Numbered from the stretch's first letter, positions 1 to 25,902 are shown. The stretch is 64,000 nucleotides of DNA from Thunnus maccoyii (GCF_910596095.1 NC_056540.1:25054501-25118500), one strand, 5' to 3'. A program made the numbers and translations. Notes: generated from the sequence alone by a model not told the origin.

Positions 1-2636
1 CTATTTTCTATGTAATGATGCCTTCACTTCTTAGGGGTTGACCAGTTTTTTTAATGATCACATTTCAGTATTAGTGGGATAAAATATTGTGTTTTACACA
101 CTATTAAACACACATGGGTGCACTTGAACTAAACTCAAGATTAGGTTCCAAATGGACAATCTTCTTCTTCTTCATCCCCACTAACTTCAGGCTTTTTCCC
201 ACTCAGATTTTTATATTTTTTTCTCACATCTCTCAAATATCTAATAAGTTTTATTGCTTTTAATGATGGTCTTCATGTCCTCTTTCTTGACATCTTGTTT
301 AAAAATGCAGCCCTTGCCAGGCAATATGAGGTTTTATTGACTATAGTGTCTTGTGGTTTGCATTATATTTACCATGTGCACAATACTAGGGCTGCAAAAA
401 ATGATTATTTTCATTATTGATTATTAATCTGATTATTTTTTCTGATTAATCGCTGAATATAAAATGTCAGAAAATAATCTCGATGAGGTTTTGATCACAG
501 TTTCCCAGAACTTAATGTGACATCTTCAGATTTCTTGTTTTGACCAACAGTCCAAACCTTCAAAAATATTCACTTTACAATTATATAAAACAGAAAAAAG
601 CAGCAAATCCTCACATTTGAGAAGCTGGAAACAGATTTTTTGTCATTTTTGCTTGATAATGACTTGGATCTACTGATTATCAAAAATGGTTGCTTATTCA
701 TTTTGTGTTGATCAATAAATTCAGCTATTAGTTTCAACATTACACTACACACCGCTGTCATCTGTTCTGTCTGTTACTGGTAGCCAAAACGCTGTAGTTT
801 CACATCTATCAGATGTTTTGTATTTGAATATCAGGAATCTGATCTTGTTAGATTACAGTTAACAATGTAAATGTAATGAGTGATAGATAAGGCATCGACT
901 CACCCCTGCTTCAAGTAGATGATCAAATACAGCAACCCTGAGGAATACAAGAACACAAAGCTGACTGATGTTTATCAAGCCTTGATTTAATTACAGAAAC
1001 ATTTTATAGTAAATTTTGATGTTCTCACTCTGAGCCACATTGTTAATGGACATGAAATGGCAGGTAGAATTGCCAAATATCTCTCAGATTGTTGTCATTC
1101 TAGCACATTTTACATGTAAATGAAGGAAATTCACATTACTCAGTCCTGGTACAATAAATATGCAATATATAAAAAAGTATGGGAGTAAAATACTGAAAAT
1201 AGCAGATAATAATAATAATAATGATAAATACTATAAATATTTTTTAAAGTATAAATCTTAAAAAACAACTAAATTATGAAAGTACCAAGTTATAGCAGCA
1301 GTGAAAGAAGGCTGAGTGTATGGCAGGGATGAGAAGTCCTTGAAGTGATCAGGAAAAATGGGAATTTGAACATCTAACATCATAAGGAAAAGAAAAAAGC
1401 AGTTATAAAATACTAACTTTATATACATGCTTTGCATCACTGATGTTTTGCTGAATGACAATAAAAGGATCTTGAATCTTGAAACTCAACTAAATGGATA
1501 CAAAAAAATGGTGGTTAGAGCTGTAGGCAATGTAATAAGATTCATAGTAGTAACAAGAGTACATAAGTCTAATTGGTGATAATTCACACAGTAGGTGAAA
1601 GGTTAAGAAGAACTGTTTAAGGAGCAGCGAGCAGCTGGATTTTCATTTATACATCTACAGTTCCTTAACAACTGGGAAAACTCCATCTGCTCATGAAGAG
1701 CATGTGATGTGATTGAGAGATGAAGAACAGCTATAAATGGATTTTGTGGTTAGATTGTTTTTGACTGTATGTGAACAACATGTTGTATCTCACCTTAAAT
1801 CAATGAGTACTTAGAATTTAACCCTAACCCTACCTGTACAAAAGAGGAGAGTTTTGTTTGCAGGATTAACAGCAACAAAAAAAAATCCTGGTTATGAGAT
1901 TAAAACCTCCCAACAAACTTAGCATATTTCAATGGAAACTCATTTTACAAAGTATTATCATTTGAATCTTCTTGTGCTTGGTCACAAGGAGCTAAAATAG
2001 AATCTATGCAAGCATTGATGAAGGCCGCTCATGAGCTCAAACTGCTTCTTTAATCTTTTTTGGGTAAACAGATTTGGAGGCCAAAGGAGGGGAGGAGGGT
2101 ACAGTTTGTTTAATATGCTGTTTTTCCATCTGGGTGATTGGACTGTCGATCCTATATAGTCTGCAGCAGTAGACATACGCTATGTACAGTATATTTAAAT
2201 ATGTGTGTACAAATAGATGAAAGTGTAAGCTTGGCAGTTACAGTCTATGCTTTTTTTTTTTCATTTGTTTCTGTTTCTATTTTTGTTTTTGCTTTTTCTC
2301 TTTGCAAGGGGTATAGGGTAAACGGCGCAGGAGGGTACAGGCTTGACTGAGTTTTTGATTGACATGGAGTTTGTATTATTTGCATGACAGTTAATTTTGT
2401 GTTGTGTGCCCTGCACCCTTACCAGACTGCATGGGATAAAAAGCAATAAAAAAAAATACTTTCAGCTTTTTAAGACAATTTAGATAAGAAAATCATCTTC
2501 CATAAAGCCCCAAACACAGAGTCAGTGCTGGCACCGTGTCACCAGATGGCGGTAATGAGCACCGAGGTTTAATCTGAGCTGATAGAAAGAAAAAAAAAAC
2601 ACAAACAACCACAAGAGAAAAACCCACAAAACCAAG
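1..2636. other. Intergenic sequence upstream of maea
   Basis: AT-rich sequence with no ORF that resembles a protein. It holds one dispersed repeat (388-738), a short AAT microsatellite near 1208-1222 and simple A or T runs. The last ~60 bases before the maea start should contain its 5' UTR. No TATA box is obvious, as expected for a housekeeping gene. Confidence 0.6.
388..738. repeat. Dispersed repeat, 'GGGCTGCAA' family, copy 1
   Basis: This starts GGGCTGCAAAAAATGATTAT and carries the run 'AAAATGTCAGAAAATA', then 'CAAATCCTCACATTTGAGAAG'-like sequence. The same blocks recur at 62159-62507 and 47587-47930, and in reverse orientation at 31521-31850, so it is an interspersed repeat. It resembles a non-autonomous hAT-like element that I know as widespread in spiny-rayed fish. 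It codes for nothing. Confidence 0.75.
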
Positions 2637-15090
<12,454 letters not shown>

Positions 15091-15510
15091 TCGCTCAGAT
15101 GATCTGAGGGTTAACATGATCGAATATGGCCCGTCGTCCATCAGCGCTGACCTGGCCTGTTCAAGGGAGCCACCTGTGGAGCTGTGATCCAGTGCCCTTC
15201 CTCCCCGCACAAACACACCTCACATGCCCTACAACCCCCCCTCCCCCCATTCCAATACATAATCAGCTCTAGTTCGCCAGTTCCCTTACTCCACCCATTT
15301 TTATCACACAGAAACTGGGCTCTTCTCTTTTCAGACTCTGTTTTAGATGTGGCTAGAAAACAAGAAGTTGTTTGATCTGATCCATTCAAGCACATGGACT
15401 ATCGACATTGTCATTATCTTACAGGCCTTCACTCTGAAGATTATAGACTAGAAAAAAAAGGACTGATGGGGTGAAAAACTTCTAGGTAGATGTTTGATTT
15501 TACTACAACA

Positions 15511-15516
15511 AATAAA
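15511..15516 (+). terminator. Candidate maea poly(A) signal (proximal)
   Basis: A canonical AATAAA about 420 bases after the maea stop, followed by a T-rich stretch (TTACTTTGACTTTTTCC) of the kind that promotes cleavage. Confidence 0.6.
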
Positions 15517-16386
15517 AAACTTGTTGAGGTTACTTTGACTTTTTCCTTTCACTAGTGGTGTTCCTTTGTTACTAAAATAATGTGGCAGGACTGTGTTAAC
15601 TCAGTATCGCTCTATTAACCACATTAACACATGAGATTTGGGCCTTTTTGAAAACAGAACATGGCTTCCAGGTCATGTGGTAGCATCTCATTATGTGATG
15701 CATGCTGTTGACATTCTTTGTCTTCTAGCTGTGTGTTTTGGTGGGTTGTTGGGGTGGGGGTAAATGTTAAAGGTCTCCTTTAAACTGCCTACCATTTTGC
15801 ATTTCTTCCCCCCCTTGACTGTGAAGCTGGAGCCTGATTTGGACTGCAATAGGCTCCTTTTGGGATGTAAATATTAGATAGGAATTGTTCAACCTCATGT
15901 ATACATTCGGGTGTTTTGGGGGACAAGTAATGACAATGAAGATGAACGTTATAAGAAGACTGCTGTGTGAACTGAACAAGTCTTTTCTTGGGTGTTGTAA
16001 ACCTGATACAACCCGCGGATACCTGGTTGTTCAGTATAGCTTCTCATTTCCGAAGAAGTTTTTAGTTTTCCTCATGAACTTGGTAATATTAATTACAATG
16101 TACTAACCACCATAGCGAGATTTACGCAATATCCAAATATGACAACCATCTCTGATGATGCTTTTTCTCAATGAACAAATTGTCTTCCTTGGTTGTGTGT
16201 GAAGTTGGCATTTTCGGTTCCCTTCAATCAATTTCTCTCCTTTTGTTCAGCTAAAAGAATTAGCTCATTTCAGTCAACTTTGGATATTTATTCTGTTTAA
16301 AAAGGAAACTCTGGGTGATTTTAGTTCATTCAACATTGCCCAAATATTTTTAATTTCATAACTATTTTTCCAACGATGAACGGTAC

Positions 16387-16392
16387 AATAAA
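16387..16392 (+). terminator. Candidate maea poly(A) signal (distal)
   Basis: A second AATAAA about 1.3 kb after the stop, followed at ~30 bases by T- and GT-containing sequence. It could end a longer 3' UTR. Confidence 0.4.
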
Positions 16393-17723
16393 GAGAAGGA
16401 TTGTGCAGATCTTTTCAGTCTGAAGATTCTGCTTATTTTAAGTTTGCCTGCAGCACCAACACTACAAGGTTTATGTAGCATAAAAGTACACTAACTGCTT
16501 CAACATTTCATGTAGTTTCACATACGACAGCCTGTATTTGCATAATGCATTGAGATGCAGGGTTAAACCCTTGGCTACGTTGGCGGTAGAACATCTTGCA
16601 TTTTCTTGCAAACTCAAAGGGAAAAACTTAGTCACCTGAAAACTTGACTCACTCTCATGTTCATGTAGATAAACGGAGGAGAAAGTTTGACTTCAATGTC
16701 AACTAAGGCACAAATAACTCTCAAATTGTACAAATACAACCCTAAACAACCGTACAAGGCAATCCAGAAATGCAGTTTTATGTTCAACACGATCAGTCTT
16801 GTGGTCAATCATTTCTTCCATCTGTTGTTTATTGACAAACCACAAGTTGCCTCATTTGTGTCCATTCATAAGTTTGGAAGTGTACCTGTAAAGACACAGA
16901 CTGTCCTGTGTGTTTGTGTTGATAGAATAGATGAAGGGATTGTTTCATGAGCAATATGCCTCATAAAGATTTAGTGAACTTTGATTTCAGTGTTTCTTTA
17001 TTTGCTATGTCTGCTTTTGCTCTGTGGGCTCTAAATCGTCATCGTTACCATAGGCGGGGAGAGGTCGTTGATTACTGTGTTGACATGGAAATTAAACCAA
17101 GTGTTGTGTCTTTCACCTGAAACTACATCTCCATGTTCTGAAGAGGTCAGTACTCTATGTGGTCGGTTTTTGGTCTAGTAGTGAAAAGCATCCATACAGA
17201 TGGTAATATAGGATTAATGTAAATTTCATGGCAAAAAACAAGCAACCTAAAAGACCTTAAGTAATGAAGCAAATTCAATTAGACAGTATGATTCATTTTG
17301 TGGTCTTTTATTTCTCTAAAAGACAAAAACTAAAACTAACCTTTGTTGCATTACGATTTAAAACCATTTTGCTCCATAGACCACCTAGAACAAGGCAACA
17401 ACAAGGCTTTTAGATGTGTGAACAAGAATATACCTCATTTAAAACAAAGTTACCACTTGGGAAAGTTCAATTATCAGTGTTCTTTGTCAAGACTGTTTCC
17501 AGGGTTTTAGAAATAGATCAAAAATCCATTGTCGCCTTAGTGCAACCCCACCCGCCTTTGAGTTTTGACAATCTGCAAAAAAAAAACAAAAAAACCTGTA
17601 AAAGTTTCCCTTTCCACATAATCTATAGTGAACTACTAAAATACATTGTGGGGAAATTGTATCTCCTTGATTAATTTGTAATTGCTGACGCCTTTCACAC
17701 TATGACAAATCCTGCTATTTTAA

Positions 17724-18331
17724 AGGATAGGTTCACAATTCTTAAGTCTGTCTTAAAACAATAGTCAAGTGCCCAAACTAACAATGAAATAGGTTGTTTT
17801 TCTTGCTATAATGGTCCCTCTGTCATACTGACCATTAGAAAATCCCTTCATAATGCACTTACAATGTAAGTGATGGGGGCGAAATCCACAGTCCTCCTCC
17901 TGTGCAAAAAATGTATTAAAAAGTTTATCTGAAGCTAATATGAAGCTTCAGCCATTCAAATTAGTCAAGTCTTCACGTAAATATCTTTTCTACTATACCT
18001 CCACTGCAGCTCAACAGGGAAACACTGTCTGAGTAAACACAAAGAGGGAATTTGATGCTAAAAAAAAATGTGGCATATATCCACTTGATATGACTAACTC
18101 AGGTTGCTAAATCCTCATAAAAGCTTCAGATAAAACTTTAAATGCATTTCCTCACAAAATGACTGTGGATTTTAGCCCCCATCATTTACATTAAAAGCAC
18201 ATTTGAAGGGGATCTTTTAATAGCCAGCATGAACAGGTGGAAGGATTATAGCGAGGAAAACCTCTTTCAGTGTTCATTTGGGCACCTAACTGTTGTTTTA
18301 AGGTAGACTTGAAATATTGTGAACCTATCCT
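17724..18331. mobile_element. Foldback MITE with 55-bp inverted ends and TTAA target duplication
   Basis: The left end AGGATAGGTTCACAATTCTT and the right end (…AATATTGTGAACCTATCCT) are inverted copies. The match extends about 55 bp to the GTGCCCA / GGGCAC blocks. TTAA flanks both sides (17720-17723 and 18332-18335). The interior is also partly palindromic: TTTATCTGAAGC in the left half is answered by GCTTCAGATAAA in the right half, so the whole element could fold as a long hairpin. Related partial copies occur at 29145-29281 and 29547-30095. Confidence 0.85.
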
Positions 18332-19334
18332 TTAATGTGTTTATGGCCTGACTGTCAAGTTCAAGGAGTTCGACATAGCTCAACTAGTTTAAAAAAAAAA
18401 AAAAAACCTCAACATGACCTCAGTCTTTGATGTAGATCCAACCTCACTCTTTGCTTTCACTCTCGCTCTTTGTTCTGTTGCTTTTATGCTCAATGTGACT
18501 GCATTTCATAACCTTTTTAATTCTTTTTTTTTTTACACAATTCACTAGATCCTATGTGGGTCATAACCGCACATGGTGCCACATGTCATACATTTTTATT
18601 AGAAAATGTTATTAAAACTAGCAGAGAAAACCCAGGTGCCCATTGTGAGTAGCATAAGAGCATTTTAATAATGCGTCCTTATGACTTGTGAGCTTCATAT
18701 CTGGACAAATCTGAAGAATAAAGTAGTATTTTTTCAAGGAAGGCCTCTGAGCTTGCCATTACGTAACGAAAATGAGCTTTTAGTGTTTAGTCATGTAAAT
18801 TTTTATTACGTATTTTAAAAGTATTTTATGGTTTTATGAGTTTGTTTAACATGTTTTAGGCAGCCTTATTAGTGAAAGAAAAGGAAGAGTAGTTATTTCT
18901 TCTTTATTGAAATAAAAAATCAGTTACAATTATACAAAGTGAGCAGAATATCAAAATATTCATTTTAAAGATGGCAGAAGAAAAGTAAAAAAACAAACCC
19001 TGAGCTAGGGGGAGTTACAGTTCACATAAAGATTATAACAAAAAACATTCATGTTTTTTTACAGCCTTTGGATTAGAAGAAAATCGAATTGAATCAATGT
19101 CCTGTTTGACCTCTTTTGTAAAAACGAAGTTAGGTTTTTACTTGCAAATTTGCTTTTATGAATATAAAATTTATCCAATAAAACTAAAAGACTTGCAATA
19201 TATTTCTGATAAATCAATTTAGAGTTATCTTTCAGTATTCCAAACAGTACATTTTTCTAAAATAATATAAACTGTTCATCAATATGGCTGCGGGGGACCG
19301 GAAACGTTTTTTTCCCCAGCCGCATTCTGTGGAG

Positions 19335-19607
19335 ACCCGCCCCTACTCCGCCACTGATTGGCTCTGATTTTGATATTCTTACTCTAACCAAATCATCTCA
19401 CTCCTCATGCCTGAACCTAACCAGAAGGCAACAGCACTAGCCAATCAGAGGCAGAGTAGGGCGGGCATACGCGGAACGCGGGTTGGTGGGAGGCGGACCG
19501 GAAGAGGTGTTATCGATTTTCAAGCTAGTGTGTCGTCACAGCGCGTCTGCTATAAATTCAGCTGCGTTAATACCCCTCCTCCATTTTGAGATTAGCACGC
19601 TATAAAT
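19335..19607 (+). promoter_or_regulatory. Promoter of the first hnrnpa0 gene
   Basis: CpG-rich block with GC boxes (CCCGCCCC near 19337; GGGCGGG near 19460) and NF-Y CCAAT elements in both orientations (ATTGG near 19357; CCAAT near 19441). TATAAAT occurs at 19551-19557 and again at 19601-19607. The first is well placed to give a start near 19580 and a ~60-base leader containing a CT-rich tract. The second is only 34 bases from the ATG and is probably not used. Confidence 0.6.
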
Positions 19608-19622
19608 TTATTACGTTACTGA

Positions 19623-20540
<918 letters not shown>

Positions 20541-20806
20541 ATGAGACTGCACAGATGGAAAATCAAACCACCCCCACCGCCTGCCATAAGTTACCTCCAG
20601 CCAGGATTTGGACGTCAAAACTCAAAAATCAGTAACGGGGCGTCTGCCGTGATATCCAACCATGGCAGAGATACGGACACAGAGACCCCCCTCCCCCCCT
20701 AATCATAATGAAGACCTCAAAAACACAAACAGGTAGGAAGGTCACTTCCCAGAAAACCTGATTTAAAACGAGCAGCAGTTGTTGCCGTTCAACTAGGACA
20801 CGTTCA

Positions 20807-20812
20807 AATAAA
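20807..20812 (+). terminator. Poly(A) signal of hnrnpa0 copy 1
   Basis: AATAAA about 270 bases after the stop, immediately followed by a second AATAAA and an A-run, then T/GT-rich sequence (TTTTTATGTAGTTGTCG). Confidence 0.6.
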
Positions 20813-22194
20813 GAATAAAAAAAAATACAGTGATCCATTTTTATGTAGTTGTCGTTTAGAGTTGGAATATTATTTTTTATTTGCGTTCACTCGCTGTTTT
20901 TTGGAGAAATTTCGATGTAGGATTGTTTATGCTCAAGTTCTATGGTTATTTCAATATTTGCATTTTAAGCAATTAGATTTGTTTTATGGAGTAAGTTTAG
21001 TGTGATTTTTATTTTATTTTTTCCCCCCAATGTATGAGGATGAGAAAGCATGTTTGTGGTTTTTGGATTTCATAGCTTTGTCATACTGATAATAACATCA
21101 ATTTGTATAATTATTTTACTTGGGTCATTTAGTAAAGGCGGGGACGTGATACTGCAGGATCCAGCTTCCTTGTGTCCTTCCCCATACTGTGTTCAATACT
21201 CAAACTCTCCTCACGCATAGTAATAGTTTCAGTCAAAATATTGTTCATTTTTCCATTTACCTGTAGCAATATCTAATGTATATTGTATACTTTCATGTCT
21301 GGAGAACAAAACTTACTGTTAAAACACTTTGGTATGCATATGTATGTTCATTTTAAATAAAACGTTATACCACTTAGCTTAGTTATTTTACTTATTTAAC
21401 CAGGCTTCCTCAAGTTCATCCACAGGTTTTATAAGTGACATCACCTTGTTGATCTATAGTTACATGGCATCTCTCCCACTGTTTATTCCCTTACACTCAG
21501 GTGGGTGAAATGGTTACAGAATGGCAGTCTACCCACAGCCAATGCATGTAGGCTTTGTAGGGTTTGACCTCTTTTGTTTTTAAACTAATGTGGTTTTTAG
21601 ACATTGCTAATATGACTTCACATTTCTCTTTTTACATATTTGAATACATATCTTTATGTGGACATGAGGGCTCTGATATTTATCTTTGATTATTCCTACA
21701 TTTAGGTGTTCTTACTCGTATTCCAGTAGGCTATCCCAGCCATAATAGCCGTAGCAGTTTGTTTGTAGGCTACATCAGGACCCTGTTGATTACCTGGGGT
21801 CGATTGTGATAGGAGTCTGAAATATCTCATTAGGATATCCACATCCAGCAAACTAGGTATGTAAATCAACCTGTCTTCACTCTGTGTTGGTCAACCATGT
21901 ATGGATTATCTTTGAGATGGTGCACAAGTGTGCCATTATTTTATCTTAAACAACTTATCACTTACACATTAATCATAGCTTTAAATGCGTCTTATCTAGC
22001 TAATCTTAAAATAAAAACAAAACAAACTGGGGGGGTTACTCAATTTGGTCTTTAATGAACTTTTAAGTGGGTGGAAGGGGACCCAAATTTTGTTCCACCA
22101 TTAAATGAAATAATGGAACGAGTAAATTGGTGTCTCCTCCAGAAAACCTTGATCTGTCCAGTGTCTCACTCTGTTTCTCTCCCATCTCCTCCAG

Positions 22195-22302
22195 GTTGCT
22201 ACGGTAACCTGGGCACGAGGGACATCACCCTGAAAAACGATGGGGTGTGTGTCTGCACGCCGACGGGGGGACCGGAGAGTGGTTGTGCCTTCTCCCCCTC
22301 AG
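22195..22302 (+). other. Orphan exon-like segment, Cys-rich frame
   Basis: A 108-bp GC-rich island in AT-rich spacer. It is preceded by a pyrimidine tract ending CTCCTCCAG and followed by GTGAAG, so it looks like a symmetric phase 1-1 exon. The frame reads GCYGNLGTRDITLKND, then a Cys-containing stretch. I do not recognise the family, and no neighbouring exon was found. Its first 14 bases (GTTGCTACGGTAAC) also resemble an RFX X-box, so it may be regulatory instead. Coding status is unproven. Confidence 0.3.
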
Positions 22303-22526
22303 GTGAAGTCAGTTTTCACACAGGATTCCCAAGTGTGGTCAAAATGCATTTTGAAAGAGTCTTAAAAGGGTTTTGATATGAGAGGTTTTTATTGAAGATG
22401 TGGTGGGTTTTAAGTTTTTGGAGAATTTTGATAACACAGTGCCCAAGTGCTATGATGATCTCTTCCCAGTGACCAGCACTTAATCAAGGACCTGTGCAGT
22501 GATTTGTTGGACCAAAACATGGAAGC

Positions 22527-22786
22527 CAGTGGTTCTCAACTGTTTAAGCCTTTTTAACCCTTAAAATTAATGATGGATGCAAGTTGTGAGTAGTTACGAG
22601 TGATTTGTTTCTTAAGATTTTAGTTTTTTTTAGTGACATGTAGAGGTCTGTATTGACCTTTAACAAAAAAGGAACATTGAGAAATAAAAATATAGCTTTC
22701 TTTTCGCTCTGTAAACATCCTGTGACCCCTCAGATTTATCAGAAGACCACTTGGTTGGTCCTAGCCCCCCAGGTTGGGAACCACTG
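22527..22786. mobile_element. hAT-type MITE, 'CAGTGGTT…AACCACTG' family, copy 1
   Basis: The left end is CAGTGGTTCTCAAC and the right end GTTGGGAACCACTG, its near reverse complement. The internal phrase GACCCCTCAGATTTATC is shared with the copy at 51209-51511. Non-coding. Confidence 0.75.
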
Positions 22787-24651
22787 ACTTGAGTGTTTAA
22801 TGAGGATGATGATCTGGGGGAAGAGTTGGCACTTTGGGCACTGTGGGTTTCAAAATACAATAAAAGTTTATTATTATAATCTTTGTCTTGTATTTCTTAT
22901 AGTGTGTATATTTTTCATTATTCTACAATGTGCTGTGTGAGAGTTATACCACAATATGGTTGTAATGAGGTAAAATAGATGCAGGTAAGTAAATACTCTT
23001 GGCTGTGTTCATAAGCGTAAGCTTCGGGTAACTTTACCATTTGGTGGCCTTCATGGGTGTTTTCCCTCCTTTTTTGTTTTTTCTTTTTTTTTCTTCCTTC
23101 CTCCTCTGAGGTATTTAAAGGAAATATGATGTGGCCATGACATTTAAAACAGCTGGAAGGTTTAACCTACAATTGTATTGATGAACATATGTCTGCAGGC
23201 TTAAAGACAAGGAACAATGACGGAAACATGCATGCTTTGTATACAAAGGCTCTCCTCACACATAGTAACCGAAAGTGATGGCAGCATCTGCTTGCAGACC
23301 TCTCTGCACGCTGCCTGTAAATGTTTAATTGGAAACTGAGTCAAGGCTCCACAATGACCTGTGACTGATCCATCACATCACTGTACTGTTGTGTGTGTGT
23401 GTGTGTGGATTTGTTCCTAGAGGATGATTCATTTCCTTATTATATACACTATATTTGCAATAACAGGCTCTGGAGGTGGAAATACAGACCTTGGGCAGCG
23501 ATACTTCTAGAACAAAATTATGGTTTGGATGTTTGTGATTCACTCCTTTTGTTAATTTTAACATGAATTCTGCAGTTGGTTGGCCTTTTTTTCCTTCAAA
23601 TTATTCAGAAACATTTATTTGTGAGAAATTTGACATTTCTAGAAAAGGCCATTGGCAGCCCAGTGAGCAGCATGTTTGAGGCAAATATTTAAAGTTTTGT
23701 TACTGTAAAGTTAAGGTCTTCAAGTCTGCTGACCAAATGTTGATCAGTATTTAAAAAGAAATGCATTATTGTTGGAGAGGTTTGCGAGTGGGTTTTTATT
23801 TCAAAGGTAATCTGAAAGGTTGCTGCTAATTGAGCAGCCAAGATGCGTGAAATGCTCCCAATCATTCTCCCACAGATAAAGAAAGAAATATATGCTGAAA
23901 CACTCTTGGCATCAGTACCGCAGCTCAGAGGGATTTGGTAGATTTTCAAAATTAATGGATTTGGAAAGCCTCTGATCTTCCAGATGCATTTTCAGTAACC
24001 AAAAGAGCCTTGAAAGAAACTCAACAAAAGGCTTATTTCCTCTGTTTAGCGGTGATGTCTTGATTACAAGATCATTGCTGCTGCCTTTAGTGATATTTAA
24101 GTAAAACTAATACTTTACTGTATACTTTTATGTCTTTATTGGAATAATATAAGTTAAAGAAACTACAAACCTCAACACTGAAACCCAAACAGTAACTATA
24201 TGAGTCAAATGTTAAAGTAACCCTTCGTTTTATTAAAATTGAGGAAAGTATCTTTAATTACGTAGATCCTGTCTGATGTACTATGATGCTTTGGGAGACC
24301 TGGTGTGACACATGTACATGTAGTGTGTGACTAAAAAAAATAGTGTATTAAGTGATGCTTGACATGGTTATGGGAGTGTAAATGTTACTTTTGTTCTCTT
24401 ACCTTTTTTATAGGATAATGGTGCTTGACGATTTCTGATCCCGTAGGAAACATCTGTTATACTGGCCGTGCTTTTTAATGGATCCACAATAAATTATATA
24501 TTTTTATATACCAAGAGACTTGTTATGTTACTTTTTTTACATTGAGGATCGTTTGGTTGCATGTCACTGTTGTTCTCCCCTGGTGATACCCGTCATGAAG
24601 GGGGGGGGATCAAACAGATTTCCAATCTGTTGGTGAGAACGATGGCGAACG

Positions 24652-24852
24652 GTCAGGGTTTGCCGTGTTGATGAGCCCAAAGAACTGAAGCCGGTGAACA
24701 TATCTGTTTCATTCAGCCAGGTTGTAATCATAAAACCTGCTGATCTGACGACATTTTCAGGTCTTTGGAGTGCATCAACGTGTCCATTTCAATGCTTTAA
24801 ATATCAGTTAGGCAAAAAGGATTGGCTTAGCTGTGGTAACAACATAGTTTTT
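24652..24852 (+). repeat. Direct repeat, unit A
   Basis: About 200 bp from GTCAGGGTTTGCCGTGTTGA to AACATAGTTTTT. The same sequence returns at 25700-25902 in the same orientation with scattered substitutions. A block of roughly 50 bases around AAAACCTGCTGATCTGA and TTTTCAGGTCTTTGGAGTGC is nearly unchanged. No inverted ends were seen and no protein frame is shared by both units. Confidence 0.75.
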
Positions 24853-25699
24853 CCCCATTTTGAGATGGATGTCATCTCCATTTACAGCCTAAATTACATG
24901 GTTTCTACATCTTGATGTGAAAGCGTTAAAGAGAGCTCTTGAAGACCTGGGTCTACAGTTGGATGCTTAACCAAAACCAGTGCGGCTTTTCTGGTGAGAA
25001 GGCTGTGCCAGAAATGCCAGTTGGAGCTATGACGGTGGTTTTAACAGATGGTTGGTACTGGCTCAAAATATCAGCATGTTGCAACATGTATTAATGTGCT
25101 GTTGATTCTTTTGAACGATTGTAAGTTGGAGAAATACCTTGAGACTTATTTCGGCAGCCTTGGGGGAAGGGGAGTAAGACTAGTTTCACTTGTTCTGAAG
25201 TCTGACTTAAGCTTACCTTTTTTAAAAGCTAAGATTGTCCATCCCTCAAAGCTGTTTAAAAGCTTATATGATCAGGCCAATTTGACTGTAGTTTAAACAG
25301 TAAAACAACTGCATTGCACAAGTTTAAAGCACAGGTCTGTTCACGACTAGGCTAGAAGACAGCTATGTTCACAGCCACAGAGAAATACATATTTAACACA
25401 TAGTATGAAGAATTAAAATATTAAGACAGCACTGTGCATCAAAGAAACTGAGGATACATAACTTACAGTGTGTTGGTGGCTCCTGTTATATTATGCTATA
25501 TGCTCAGACTAAAGTGATAAATAACTCTGGGAAATTACATAAACTCTGAAGCGCTGAATATTTTGTTTTGACTTTTTAAAAGTCAAATATGAATCTATAC
25601 AAGCCCTCAATATGTTAGATTATGCCACTCTTTAGGTGACACACCAGCCTCTGTATGATGGAAATACTGTTAGGATACCTTTTAAATGCTGAAAAGGCA

Positions 25700-25902
25700 G
25701 TCAGGGTTTGCAGTGTTGATGAGCCCAAAGATCTGAAGTTGGTGAACATATTTGTTTCATTCAACCAGGTTGTAAATCATAAAACCTGCTGATCTGAGTA
25801 CATTTTCAGGTCTTTGGAGTGCATGTGGTCAATTCAGTGCTTTAAATATTTAATGCTGTTATAGGAAAAGGGATTGGCTTGGCGGTGGTAATATAGTTTT
25901 TT
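25700..25902 (+). repeat. Direct repeat, unit B
   Basis: Second copy of the 24652-24852 sequence, about 1.05 kb downstream in the same orientation. It differs by substitutions and a few small insertions or deletions, mostly in its last third. Confidence 0.75.

Larger units (their letters stand above)
15091..19334. other. maea 3' UTR and intergenic sequence
   Basis: No protein gene is supported here. The first part is the 3' UTR of maea, with poly(A) signals at 15511-15516 and 16387-16392. The rest is AT-rich, contains the inverted-repeat element at 17724-18331, and leads into the promoter of the first hnrnpa0 gene. Confidence 0.6.

Noticed and set aside
1824..1836. Telomere-like CCCTAACCCTA
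   Set aside because: Only two units; too short to be an interstitial telomeric repeat.
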